A stretch of DNA of 64,000 nucleotides from Pseudomonas sp. UBA5706 (GCF_002419965.1 NZ_DIHC01000019.1:4391-68390); one strand, 5' to 3'. Counted from the stretch's first letter, positions 27,002 through 35,742 are shown. Notes: generated by a model not told the origin, from the sequence alone. Numbers and translations: made by a program.

Positions 27002-29388
27002 CCTTGCGCATCTCCTATCAGCTCGACCACTGCATCGAGTAACGCATCATCATGGAAGCTGGCTTTGGCCAGATAATAGTCCGCGCCAGCATCGAGACCG
27101 CGACGGCGATCTTCTTCGCGATCCTTGTATGACACCACCATGACGGGTAATGACTGCAACCGGCTGTCACGTCGCACCCATGTCAGTAACTCGATGCCGT
27201 CCATGCGCGGCATGTCGATGTCGGTGATCAACAGATCGAAGTCCTCGCCACGCAAGGCGTTCCAGCCATCCATGCCATCCACCGCGACCACGACCTCATA
27301 GCCACGACCGAGGAGCAATTTGCGCTCCAGCTCGCGCACGGTTAATGAATCGTCCACCACCAGCACGCGCTTGCGAGCTTGAGAGCGGGCCGATTGATCA
27401 CGGCGGTCGATCCGCTCCAGACGACCGGTGTTGAGCAGTTTTTCCACCGAGCGCAGCAGGTCTTCGACATCAATGATCAGCACTGCCGAGCCGTCGTCCA
27501 GCAACGCACCGGCGGAAATATCCTGGACCTTGCCCAAACGCGGGTCCAACGGCAGCACGACCAGCGTACGTTCGCCGACGAAACGCTCCACCGCCACCCC
27601 ATACAGCGCATCGAGCTCGCGAATGACCACCACCTTGAGTACGTCGGTCGAGCCCTGGCTGGCGGGGCGATTGAGCAATTGGCTGGCGGCGACCAGCCCA
27701 ACATGCCGCTCCTCGTACCAGAAATGCTGACGTCCCTCGAGCTGCAGTATCTGGTCGACCTGCACATCAACCATGCGCTCGATGTGCGCCAGCGCAAAGG
27801 CGTAGGCCTCGCCGCCCACTTCCACCACCAGGCTGCGTACCACCGACAGCGTCAGCGGCACTTGCAGGTGAAAACGGCTGCCCTGCCCGGCTTGCTGATC
27901 AAGCTCGACACCCCCGTGCAGCTGCCTGACCATGTGCTGCACGGCATCCAGGCCAACGCCGCGACCGGAGACTTCGGTGACCGTGTCGCGCAGGCTGAAG
28001 CCGGGCAGGAACAGGAAGCTGAGCAGCTCGTCCTCGCTCAATTGCCCGGCGGTCTGTTCAGGCGACAGCTTGCGCTCGATGATGCTTCGGCGCAGACGCT
28101 CCAGGTCCACGCCAGCGCCATCGTCGCTCAGCTCCACCACCAGCAGCCCCGCCTGATGCGAGGCCTTGAGCCGGATCAGACCCTCAGCCGGTTTGCCGCA
28201 GGCCAAGCGTTGCTCGGGCGTTTCGATACCGTGATCCACCGCGTTGCGCAGCAAGTGGGTCAGCGGCGCTTCGAGTTTTTCCAGTACGTCGCGATCAACC
28301 TGGGTTTTCTCACCTTCTATTTCCAGGCGCACCTGCTTGCCCAAGGCGCGCCCCAGGTCGCGCACCATCCGCGCCTGCCCGGCCAGCACGTCGGCGAAGG
28401 GGCGCATGCGACAGGCCAGCGCGGTGTCGTACAACAGTTGCGCACGTTGACCCGCCTGCCAACCGAATTCATCCAGATCAGCGGTCTGCTGGATCAACAG
28501 TTGCTGCGCTTCGCCGAGCAAGCGGCGAGCTTCCTGCAGCGCCTTTTGTGCGTCCGGATCGACAGCGGCACCGAGCAAGACTTCAAGGTTGTCCAGCGCC
28601 CGGCCGGCCCCGCCCTGGGATCGCTTGACCCGTTGCATGGCCGCCAGATAAGGCTTCAACCGTTGAGTCTCGACCAACGACTTGCTCGACAGGTCCAGCA
28701 GGTTGTTCAGGCGTTCGGCGGTGACGCGCAGCACCCGCTCGCCGCCTTCGGCCACGCGGCGCTCGACGCGACGTCCGGCGATGGCTGCAGGGTCGTCCTG
28801 CGGCTGGGCTGCAACGGGGAGCGGTTGCTCCCGCAAAACCGACGAAACACCCGGTGGCTGCTCGGCACCGGGCACATCATCAGCTGGCAGCGGCGCGTGG
28901 GCGGACTGCACGGACTCCACCAACGCCTGCGCATTGGCCAGCAGCAGGTCATCCATCGACGGTGCATGGGCAGGCGTTGCGGCGGCAGTGCGAGCGCCGG
29001 AATTGAGCAGATCATTCATCAGCGCGACGAAACGTTCCACGTCGCCCTCGGCCACGCCGCCCGGGCCCGGCGTGGCGATGCGCATGAGCAGGTCGGTGCC
29101 CATCAGCAATGCGTCGATGTGTTCAGGCTTGAGGTGCAGACGACCTTCCTGCGCCTCGACCAGGCAGTCCTCCATCACGTGGGCAACACTGACCCCCGCG
29201 TTCACCCCAACGATCCGCGCCGCGCCCTTGAGCGAGTGGGCGGCGCGCATGCAGGCTTCCAGTTGATCGGCCTGTGTCGGGTTGCGCTCAAGCGCCAGCA
29301 AACCTGCGCTCAATACCTGGGTCTGCGCTTCGGCCTCCAGGGTGAACAGCTCGAACAAGGAGGCATCGCGCATCTGATCGGGCGTCAT
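26998..29388 (-). CDS. wspE: Wsp hybrid histidine kinase, CheA-like
   Basis: A 796-residue CheA-type kinase. An N-terminal Hpt domain has phospho-His51 (AAHSLKGAARIVG). A variable linker, dimerisation helices and the HATPase follow, with N-box HLLRNAVDHGIETPEQR and G-rich DDGAGVDL. Then come a CheW-like domain (VRSLVVEVGGEAYAFAL) and a C-terminal receiver with Asp723 (LLITDIDMPRMDG). It phosphorylates WspR and WspF. The receiver at the end distinguishes it from plain CheA and fits WspE. Four-base overlaps join it to wspD and wspF. Confidence 0.96.
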   Translation of the reverse strand: MTPDQMRDASLFELFTLEAEAQTQVLSAGLLALERNPTQADQLEACMRAAHSLKGAARIVGVNAGVSVAHVMEDCLVEAQEGRLHLKPEHIDALLMGTDLLMRIATPGPGGVAEGDVERFVALMNDLLNSGARTAAATPAHAPSMDDLLLANAQALVESVQSAHAPLPADDVPGAEQPPGVSSVLREQPLPVAAQPQDDPAAIAGRRVERRVAEGGERVLRVTAERLNNLLDLSSKSLVETQRLKPYLAAMQRVKRSQGGAGRALDNLEVLLGAAVDPDAQKALQEARRLLGEAQQLLIQQTADLDEFGWQAGQRAQLLYDTALACRMRPFADVLAGQARMVRDLGRALGKQVRLEIEGEKTQVDRDVLEKLEAPLTHLLRNAVDHGIETPEQRLACGKPAEGLIRLKASHQAGLLVVELSDDGAGVDLERLRRSIIERKLSPEQTAGQLSEDELLSFLFLPGFSLRDTVTEVSGRGVGLDAVQHMVRQLHGGVELDQQAGQGSRFHLQVPLTLSVVRSLVVEVGGEAYAFALAHIERMVDVQVDQILQLEGRQHFWYEERHVGLVAASQLLNRPASQGSTDVLKVVVIRELDALYGVAVERFVGERTLVVLPLDPRLGKVQDISAGALLDDGSAVLIIDVEDLLRSVEKLLNTGRLERIDRRDQSARSQARKRVLVVDDSLTVRELERKLLLGRGYEVVVAVDGMDGWNALRGEDFDLLITDIDMPRMDGIELLTWVRRDSRLQSLPVMVVSYKDREEDRRRGLDAGADYYLAKASFHDDALLDAVVELIGDAQG

Positions 29389-30068
29389 GTCAGGCTCCGG
29401 TTCACTGCGCTCAGCAACTGCTCTTCATCAAGCAGGCGCAAGCTACGGTTTCTCCACTGCACCACGCCTCTGGTAAAGCGCGCGTTGGTGTTGTGCGCCG
29501 GGGCCGAAGCGCCGTCCAGCAGGCGCACTTCGATGCCGTAAATGCCATCCACCTCATCGACCGGCACCACCACCGGGCCGCCATCGGCACAGATGACCAG
29601 CATGCGCGGCATGGCCCGCGCGGCAGGGGCACTCGAAGCTGAGCTGTCCAGGCCCAGCAGTTCGACGAAGGACAGGCAGGCAACCAAAGCGCCTCGCACG
29701 TTGGCGACCCCCAGCAATGCGCGGGAACGCTGATGAGGCAGCGAATGAATGGCTTGCATCGGCGAAACCTCGGCCAGGCACCGGGTCAGCAGCCCCAGCC
29801 ACTCTTCGCCGAGGCGAAAGACCACGATGGAGCGGGTCTTGACCTCGCTGGCAAGCGTCTCGCTGTGCATCGACACGCGCTGTTCCTGCGCCAGCGCATA
29901 GCGGTCAAGCAAGCGGGTGGCCGCTGCCGAGTACACCGAACAATTGCGGCAATGGATATGCTCGACCAGCAACGGGCAGGACCGGTCGCCATGAATGCCG
30001 ATGCGGTTCCAGCAATCGTCGATGGCCTGGGCGTCACTGCTGACCAGTTCGCTGTGTACACCGGTCAT
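29385..30068 (-). CDS. wspD: Wsp coupling protein D, CheW-like
   Basis: A 227-residue adaptor predicted to link WspA to WspE. The N-terminal 60 residues hold a cysteine cluster (CWNRIGIHGDRSC, then HIHCRNCSVYSAAATRLLDRYA). The CheW fold follows (VVFRLGEEWLGLLTRCLAEVSP, LLGVANVRGALVACLSFVELLGL). The Cys/His cluster is not part of ordinary CheW and could bind metal; that is inference. It overlaps both neighbours by four bases. Confidence 0.93.
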   Translation of the reverse strand: MTGVHSELVSSDAQAIDDCWNRIGIHGDRSCPLLVEHIHCRNCSVYSAAATRLLDRYALAQEQRVSMHSETLASEVKTRSIVVFRLGEEWLGLLTRCLAEVSPMQAIHSLPHQRSRALLGVANVRGALVACLSFVELLGLDSSASSAPAARAMPRMLVICADGGPVVVPVDEVDGIYGIEVRLLDGASAPAHNTNARFTRGVVQWRNRSLRLLDEEQLLSAVNRSLT

Positions 30069-31405
30069 CGATTGCGTCCCTCTTTATTTAGGCTGCGGGA
30101 CGCATTCTGGCTGCGGGCCGCCCGCTCCTGCAGCCGACGGGCGCCGGCATTGTCACCCTGCGCGGCCAACAACGCGGCCAACTGAGCCAGCGCTTCGGGA
30201 TGCTGCGGCTGCAAATACAGCGCCTTGCGGTAAAACCCTTGGGCCGCTGCGCCTTGTCCGTCCACCTCGCTCAACAGGCCCAGCCAGTAAAACACCGGGG
30301 CCACGGGCTCGTAACGCGTGAGGTACTGCTCGCAGGCGCTTTTGGCCTCCGCGCTTTTACCTTCGTTGGCCAGCCTTGCGATGCTGTCGAGCAGGGTGGG
30401 CGCCTCGCCCGTCGTGGTGGCCCCCGCCACCGGGCTGCTGCGCGTGAGCGGCTGCGCCGGGACAAACGGACGCGCACTGTTTTTAGCAGGCTCCGGCACC
30501 GGTGGCCGCGACGCAAAGGCAGGTGTGACGATCACCGACGTCGGCTCGGCGGGCAATGGCGGCGGCACGGCAGAAGCCGTACGCATCACCCACGCCTCGG
30601 TCTGCACCGGGGCTTGATGACGAAAGGCGAACGACTGTGCAATGCCGATGGACGCCATGCCCATGCGCCCCAACAGGCTGCCCTCGGCAGGACCGATAAA
30701 CAGCACGCCGTCATCGCGGGTCATGCGCTTGAGCGCCTCGAAACCGCGCCGCTGGGTATCGACGTCGAAGTAGATCAACAGGTTGCGACAAAACACGAAG
30801 TCATAGGCTGACTGCGCCACCGGCAACGTAGGATCGAGCAGGTTGCCCACTTGAAATGCCACTTGCTCGCGAACCCGTTCCTCCACGCGATAGCCGTCTT
30901 CGACCTGGCCGAAATAGCGTTCGCGAAAGCCAAGCTGGCCGCCGCGAAACGAGTTTTTGCCATACAACCCACGGCGCGCACGCTGCAGCGACAGCGGGCT
31001 GATGTCCAGCGCCTCGATCTTGAACTGCTGCGCAGGCACGCCGGCGTCGAACAAGGCCATGGCCATCGAATAAGGCTCCTCGCCGGTGGAGCACGGCAGA
31101 CTGAGGATGCGCAGCGGGCGTGCGCCCTTGAGTTGCGCCAAACGCTCCGTCGCCAGCTTGCCCAGGGTGACAAAGGATTCCGGGTAACGGAAAAACCAGG
31201 TCTCGGGCACGATGACCGCTTCGATCAGCGCCTGCTGTTCTTCAGCCGAGCGCTGCAACAACTGCCAGTAACCGTCCTGATCCGCCGCCTTGGACGCCAT
31301 GCAGCGCTGGCGCACCGCCCGCTCGATAATGGCCTCGCCCACCGACGCGACATCCAGGCCGATGCGGTGTTTGAGAAAAGCGAAGAAACGCGCGTCCTCG
31401 CTCAT
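30065..31405 (-). CDS. wspC: Wsp methyltransferase, CheR-like with C-terminal TPR
   Basis: A 446-residue CheR-type enzyme that methylates WspA glutamates using SAM. The N-terminal helical domain is followed by the SAM loop ILSLPCSTGEEPYSMAM (about 98-114), VVFCRNLLIYFD-type motif (FVFCRNLLIYFD) and LFIGPAEGSL. A Pro-rich linker (about 280-335) leads to tetratricopeptide helices (YWLGLLSEVDGQGAAAQGFYRKALYLQPQHPEAL), the feature that distinguishes WspC from chemotaxis CheR. Confidence 0.94.
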   Translation of the reverse strand: MSEDARFFAFLKHRIGLDVASVGEAIIERAVRQRCMASKAADQDGYWQLLQRSAEEQQALIEAVIVPETWFFRYPESFVTLGKLATERLAQLKGARPLRILSLPCSTGEEPYSMAMALFDAGVPAQQFKIEALDISPLSLQRARRGLYGKNSFRGGQLGFRERYFGQVEDGYRVEERVREQVAFQVGNLLDPTLPVAQSAYDFVFCRNLLIYFDVDTQRRGFEALKRMTRDDGVLFIGPAEGSLLGRMGMASIGIAQSFAFRHQAPVQTEAWVMRTASAVPPPLPAEPTSVIVTPAFASRPPVPEPAKNSARPFVPAQPLTRSSPVAGATTTGEAPTLLDSIARLANEGKSAEAKSACEQYLTRYEPVAPVFYWLGLLSEVDGQGAAAQGFYRKALYLQPQHPEALAQLAALLAAQGDNAGARRLQERAARSQNASRSLNKEGRNR

Positions 31406-31938
31406 GGCGCCGGCTCGAACGGTTCAAGGCTCATGGGTTGCGCCGGGAACAGCAGCTCGCGCACCGATTCGTCGAGCAGGTCCTGCACCCGAATCCACTG
31501 CAGCAAACCCAGCTCATCCTCGCGCACCGGGCCCAGGTACGGCGCCTGGCGGTTGTCCAGGCCGTACGTCTTGAACTCGTGCGCAGCACATCGCAGGGTG
31601 TCGGTAGCCTGCTCCAGAATCAACCCCAGCCATTGCGCAGCCCGCTCGGCGTCGGCCCGGTAATGCACCAGCACCAGCCGTGTGCTGGTGCGCGGCGGTG
31701 CAGGCTGGCCGAAAGTCAGCGCGCTCAGGTCGATGACCGGCACCACCACACCGCGATGGGCGAACACGCCGGCCACCCAGTGCGGGGTATGGGCGATGGG
31801 TTTGAGTACCAGCCGAGGCAACACTTCGGCGACCTCGGTCGCTTGCAGGGCATAGCGTTGCGCCCCGATGCGAAACAGCAGGAACAACGGGTGCTTGGGC
31901 ACCGTCACGGCGCTGCGTCTGGCGGAGTGCTCGATCAT
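31402..31938 (-). CDS. wspB: Wsp coupling protein B, CheW-like
   Basis: A 178-residue CheW-domain protein: LFLLFRIGAQRYALQATEVAEVLP, then HWVAGVFAHRGVVVPVIDLSAL. It would bridge the WspA receptor and the WspE kinase. It follows wspA after 9 bp and overlaps wspC by four bases. No extra domain is visible. Having two CheW proteins (WspB and WspD) is standard for this operon. Confidence 0.93.
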   Translation of the reverse strand: MIEHSARRSAVTVPKHPLFLLFRIGAQRYALQATEVAEVLPRLVLKPIAHTPHWVAGVFAHRGVVVPVIDLSALTFGQPAPPRTSTRLVLVHYRADAERAAQWLGLILEQATDTLRCAAHEFKTYGLDNRQAPYLGPVREDELGLLQWIRVQDLLDESVRELLFPAQPMSLEPFEPAP

Positions 31939-31947
31939 GGGGCTGGC

Positions 31948-33570
31948 TCAGACTTTAAAGCGCGAAACGCCGCTGCGCAGACCCACCGCCACCTGACTCA
32001 ACTCGTCGATGGCAAAGCTGGCCTGACGCAGGGATTCGACAGTCTGGCTGCTGGCATCGCCCAACTGCACCAGCGCCTGATTGATCTGTTCGGCCCCCGT
32101 GGCCTGGGCCTGCATGCCTTCGTTGACCATCAGCACCCGTGGCGCGAGCGCCTGGACCTGATGAATGATTTGCGAAAGCTGCTCGCCGACCTGCGTCACC
32201 TCAAACATGCCGCGACGTACTTCCTCGGAGAACTTGTCCATGCCCATCACACCTGCCGACACCGCAGACTGGATCTCACGCACCATCTGCTCGATGTCGT
32301 AGGTGGCCACGGCGGTCTGGTCCGCAAGGCGCCGCACTTCGGTGGCCACCACGGCAAAACCGCGGCCGTATTCACCGGCCTTTTCAGCTTCGATGGCGGC
32401 GTTCAGGGACAACAGATTGGTTTGGTCGGCGACCTTGACGATGGTCACCACCACTTGATTGATGTTGCCGGCCTTCTCGTTGAGGATCGCCAGCTTGGAG
32501 TTGACCAGGTCCGCCGCGCCCATCACCGAATGCATGGTGTCTTCCATGCGTGCCAGGCCCTGCTGGCCGGAGCCGGCCAGAATCGAAGCCTGATCGGCGG
32601 CCGTCGTCACTTCGGTCATGGTGCGCACCAGATCGCGTGAAGTCGCAGCGATTTCCCGCGAGGTCGCACCGATTTCCGTGGTGGTGGCCGCTGTTTCAGT
32701 GGCTGTGGCCTGTTGCTGTTTGGACGTGGCAGCGATTTCGGTCACTGAGGTCGTGACCTGCACCGAGGAGCGCTGTGCCTGGGACACCAGCGCGGCAAGC
32801 TCGGTGACCATGTCATTGAAGCCGGTCTGCACCGAGCCGAACTCGTCGTTGCGATCCAGCATCAGGCGGCTGCTTAAATCACCGGTGCGCAGGGTGTCGA
32901 GAATCTGCACGATGCGATTCATCGGCGCCAGAATCGTGCGCATCAGCAACAGTCCGCAGGCCGCGGCGGCCAGCACGGCGATGATCAGCGACAGGCACAA
33001 GGTGATCTTGGCGCTGGTAACGGCGGACAGGATGTCATCGGCGGCCTGGTCTGCAGCCACCTTGTTCGTGGTGGCCAGGCCGTTGAGCAGCTTCCGGCCT
33101 TCATACCACAAGGGCGTCAATTGCTCTGCGAAAACATGCTGGGCCAAGGCGTGGTTATCGCCCTGATACGCACTCAAAATGTTGTTGAGGAGCAAACCGA
33201 AACGTTCACGCAGTTGCAGAAACTGGGCGAAATCCTTGCGATCGGATTCATCGAAAATACTTTGCTGATAAGCGGCGATTTCCGCCTGCAGCCGATCTTC
33301 GAATTCCTTGTACTGATCTTCCTCGGCGTTGGTCAGGCTACGCCCGGCGCCCTCGGCGAGCAATTGCTGGGTGCGCACATAACTTTCAACCCAGGCACCA
33401 CGCACCGTGCTGCTGTAATAGACGCCTGGCAGCGCGTCAAGGCGGACTTTATCGCCGCTCTTTTCGATGACCAGCAATCGATTGAAGGCCACGCCAACCA
33501 TCAGCAGCATGATGGCGATGATCACCGCAAAGCTCGCCAAGATACGTTGACGCAACATCCAGTTCTTCAC
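31948..33570 (-). CDS. wspA: Wsp surface-sensing methyl-accepting receptor
   Basis: A 540-residue MCP, first gene of the Wsp operon. Membrane segment 1 is about residues 10-30. A periplasmic four-helix bundle follows to about 185, then membrane segment 2 (about 189-212, ITLCLSLIIAVLAAAACGLLL). A HAMP domain (APMNRIVQILDTLRTGDLSSRL) leads to a long coiled-coil signalling domain with hairpin tip TNLLSLNAAIEAEKAGEYGRG. Surface contact or envelope stress is thought to activate it, forming clusters that switch on WspR. About 160 bp upstream lies the start of the REPIN array, so the promoter must sit in that gap. Confidence 0.95.
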   Translation of the reverse strand: MKNWMLRQRILASFAVIIAIMLLMVGVAFNRLLVIEKSGDKVRLDALPGVYYSSTVRGAWVESYVRTQQLLAEGAGRSLTNAEEDQYKEFEDRLQAEIAAYQQSIFDESDRKDFAQFLQLRERFGLLLNNILSAYQGDNHALAQHVFAEQLTPLWYEGRKLLNGLATTNKVAADQAADDILSAVTSAKITLCLSLIIAVLAAAACGLLLMRTILAPMNRIVQILDTLRTGDLSSRLMLDRNDEFGSVQTGFNDMVTELAALVSQAQRSSVQVTTSVTEIAATSKQQQATATETAATTTEIGATSREIAATSRDLVRTMTEVTTAADQASILAGSGQQGLARMEDTMHSVMGAADLVNSKLAILNEKAGNINQVVVTIVKVADQTNLLSLNAAIEAEKAGEYGRGFAVVATEVRRLADQTAVATYDIEQMVREIQSAVSAGVMGMDKFSEEVRRGMFEVTQVGEQLSQIIHQVQALAPRVLMVNEGMQAQATGAEQINQALVQLGDASSQTVESLRQASFAIDELSQVAVGLRSGVSRFKV

Positions 33571-33739
33571 AGTCAGCCCTCAAGAGTTCAACACCGGCGA
33601 AACCGGGTTCAAGGAAGCGGACCGGGAGGCGGCCCAACGCGAGCGGAGTATAGCTTAGCGCCTTACCAATCAAACGGACTGTTTCTGACGCAGATAACGT
33701 GAAAACGCATGGATATATCGGAAATATCCGACAGACTTC

Positions 33740-33779
33740 TCCCGCTTCGCGCCAGATCGCCTGCAAGCAAGGCTCCTAC
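33740..33779. repeat. Half REPIN (right REP arm only)
   Basis: Only the right arm and its flank are present (CGCTTCGCGCCAGATCGC up to GGCTCCTAC). From here the sequence runs parallel to the array's later copy starting near 34595, so this is the left edge of a duplicated block. Confidence 0.85.
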
Positions 33780-33980
33780 GCCCTCCGGGCAGAAACGATA
33801 TGGCGGCAGGCCCTCGATCTTAGGCGGATGCGCGATTGCAGAGGCATTCCATGTTCGAGGGCCGCAGGCCGTGTGACTGATCAGGCTTTTGTTTCTGACC
33901 GAAGGCCGTAGGGCTAATCAGGCTTTTGTTTCTGAACGCAGGCCGTGTGGCTGATCGGCTTTTGATTCTGGCCGTAGGCC

Positions 33981-34113
33981 GTAGGAGCTTGGCTTGCCAG
34001 CGATCTGGCGCGAAGCGGCAGCAGATTCGGAAAAACGCGGTGTACCTGACACGACCAGGCCGTCCGCTCTTGCTGCCGCTTCGCGCCAGATCGCCTGCAA
34101 GCAAGGCTCCTAC
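33981..34113. repeat. REPIN copy B
   Basis: A 133-bp unit: left arm GTAGGAGCTTGGCTTGCC, a spacer containing GATTCGGAAAAACGCGGTGT, and right arm ending GCAAGCAAGGCTCCTAC. It can fold into one long hairpin. It is preceded by a 201-bp spacer built of three 36-37-bp mini-repeats starting AGGCCGT. Confidence 0.92.
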
Positions 34114-34241
34114 GCCCTTCGGGCAGAAACGATATGGCGGCAGACCTTCGATCTCAGGCGGATGCGCGATTGCAGAGGCATTCCATGTTCGAGGGCCGCA
34201 GGGCGTGGGGCTGATCAGGCTTTTGTTTCTGACCGAAGGCC

Positions 34242-34374
34242 GTAGGAGCTTGGCTTGCCAGCGATCTGGCGCGAAGCGGCAGCAGATTCGGAAAAACGCG
34301 GTGTACCTGACACGACCAAGCCGTCCGCTCTTGCTGCCGCTTCGCGCCAGATCGCCTGCAAGCAAGGCTCCTAC
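34242..34374. repeat. REPIN copy C
   Basis: A 133-bp unit near-identical to copy B. The spacer before it is 128 bp and carries a single mini-repeat instead of three. Confidence 0.92.
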
Positions 34375-34501
34375 GCCCTGCGGGCAGAAACGATATGGCG
34401 GCAGACCCTCAATCTTAGGCGGATGCGCGATTGCAGAGGCATTCCATGTTCTAGGGCCGCAAGCCGTGTGGCTGATCGGCTTTAGATTCTGGCCGTAGGC
34501 C

Positions 34502-34634
34502 GTAGGAGCTTGGCTTGCCAGCGATCTGGCGCGAAGCGGCAGCAGATTCGGAAAAACGCGGTGTATCTGACACGACCAAGCCGTCCGCTCTTGCTGCCGC
34601 TTCGCGCCAGATCGCCTGCAAGCACGGCTCCTAC
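34502..34634. repeat. REPIN copy D
   Basis: A 133-bp unit near-identical to B and C, with a few substitutions (for example GTGTATCTGA in the spacer and GCACGGCTCC in the right arm). The spacer before it is 127 bp. Confidence 0.92.
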
Positions 34635-34835
34635 GCCCTCCGGGCAGAAACGATATGGCGGCAGACCCTCGATCTTAGGCGGATGCGCGATTGCAGAGGC
34701 ATTCCATGTTCGAGGGCCGCAGGCCGTGTGACTGATCAGGCTTTTGTTTCTGACCGAAGGCCGTAGGGCTAATCAGGCTTTTGTTTCTGAACGCAGGCCG
34801 TGTGGCTGATCGGCTTTTGATTCTGGCCGTAGGCC

Positions 34836-34968
34836 GTAGGAGCTTGGCTTGCCAGCGATCTGGCGCGAAGCGGCAGCAGATTCGGAAAAACGCGGTGTCC
34901 CTGACACGACCAGGCCGTCCGCTCTTGCTGCCGCTTCGCGCCAGATCGCCTGCAAGCAAGGCTCCTAC
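34836..34968. repeat. REPIN copy E
   Basis: A 133-bp unit preceded by a 201-bp spacer that matches the spacer before copy B almost base for base. The flank after it continues to about 35052, where similarity to the other copies stops in front of a small hairpin (GCGCTG / CAGCGC). Confidence 0.92.
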
Positions 34969-35257
34969 GCCCTTCGGGCAGAAACGATATGGCGGCAGAC
35001 CCTCGATCTCAGGCGGATGCGATTGCAGAGGCGTTCCATGTTCGAGGGCCGCCGCGCTGCGTTTCAGCGCTGACGTCAATAAGATCGCAACAGCCGGCAA
35101 GGCGGACGGCTACAGCGGGCCTGCGCATTTGCAAAAGCTCTGGACTGCCGATAACCTTCGCGCCGTCGCTGGCCATTCAGCGACTGGGTTTGGCGACCCA
35201 ATATAGGCCCACAGCTGTACCTCGAATGCGGGTAGTTACCTGCTCGCATATTCGTTA

Positions 35258-35332
35258 TGGCAGCTGTGTATGGGAGACCTTCGGGTCTGCCGGGTGCCTA
35301 TAACCGGTTCGCCAACCTATGCACAGCTGCCA
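35258..35332 (+). promoter_or_regulatory. Structured inverted-repeat leader upstream of the Bro-N gene
   Basis: Perfect 11-bp arms TGGCAGCTGTG (35258-35268) and CACAGCTGCCA (35322-35332) enclose 53 bp. Inside is a hairpin AGACC-TTCG-GGTCT (35275-35288) with a stable UUCG-type tetraloop, followed by CCGG...ACCGG, which can also pair. The element ends 56 bp before the Bro-N start. It is not a terminator, as it lacks a T tract. It may be a folded mRNA leader, a protein-binding site or a small RNA. I have the impression of similar leaders before other small Pseudomonas genes, which needs a search to confirm. Confidence 0.55.
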
Positions 35333-35388
35333 CCCTGCTCGTTTGGCGACGTTCTACGGTGGCTCCTCACGTTATAGGATCCGCAGTT

Positions 35389-35742
35389 ATGACAGAGCAA
35401 TTCACCCCCACTCTATACACCCGTCATCAGCGCCCGCTTCGCGCGGTCTTGCTGGAATCCCAAGTCTGGTTTCATGCGCAGGACCTCGGTCGCCTGATGG
35501 GTCGCCAGCTCGATCAAAGAAAGGCACGAAAGCTGGACTCCGACCAGTTCCGCCAAGTGCAGATGCGCTGCGAGAATGGCACCCAGGACACGCTGATCAT
35601 CAGCGAATCTGGCGCTTACGCACTGTTGGTCTATCACTACGCCCCGGAAAACCGTGCGCTGCGTCGGTGGTTGAGCCAGGAAGTCATCCCCACCATGCAT
35701 GCGCGACCTCAAGCCCCCATCATCCAGTCCTCAGTCTGCTGA
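35389..35742 (+). CDS. Bro-N/antirepressor-like protein, N-terminal part
   Basis: A 117-residue open frame whose first 105 residues fit a Bro-N (prophage antirepressor) DNA-binding domain: PLRAVLLESQVWFHAQDLGRLMG, FRQVQMRCENGTQDTLIISESGAYALLVYHYAPENRALRRWLSQEVIP. It then runs through a five-C tract (35714-35718) and stops at TGA 35740. Family members normally continue; a good continuation (RWPDLTLRMLIWQDEPWIRW) lies in another frame immediately after the tract. AGGA upstream and the start MTEQFTPTLYTR support ATG 35389. It is either frameshifted or made as a short form. Confidence 0.75.
   Translation: MTEQFTPTLYTRHQRPLRAVLLESQVWFHAQDLGRLMGRQLDQRKARKLDSDQFRQVQMRCENGTQDTLIISESGAYALLVYHYAPENRALRRWLSQEVIPTMHARPQAPIIQSSVC

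Larger units (their letters stand above)
33740..35052. repeat. REPIN tandem array with segmental duplication
   Basis: The whole array consists of one half and four complete REPINs in the same orientation. They are linked by spacers of 201, 128, 127 and 201 bp that all start GCCCT(C/T/G)CGGGCAGAAACG and contain ATGGCGGCAGACC and GATGCGCGATTGCAGAGGC. The block 33741-34113 recurs at 34596-34968 (offset 855 bp), so the array grew by unequal recombination or slippage. Long open frames across it are artefacts of the repeat. It lies upstream of wspA and of the Bro-N gene, where its hairpins would insulate the two. Confidence 0.9.

Noticed and set aside
27379..29541. 720-residue open frame antisense to wspE
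   Set aside because: Shadow of a GC-rich gene; the sense strand has full CheA motifs and the antisense translation resembles nothing.
33820..34498. Long open frames on both strands (180-190 residues) through the repeat array
   Set aside because: They consist only of translated REPIN units and spacers, repeat with the array, have no ribosome-binding sites, and occur on both strands.
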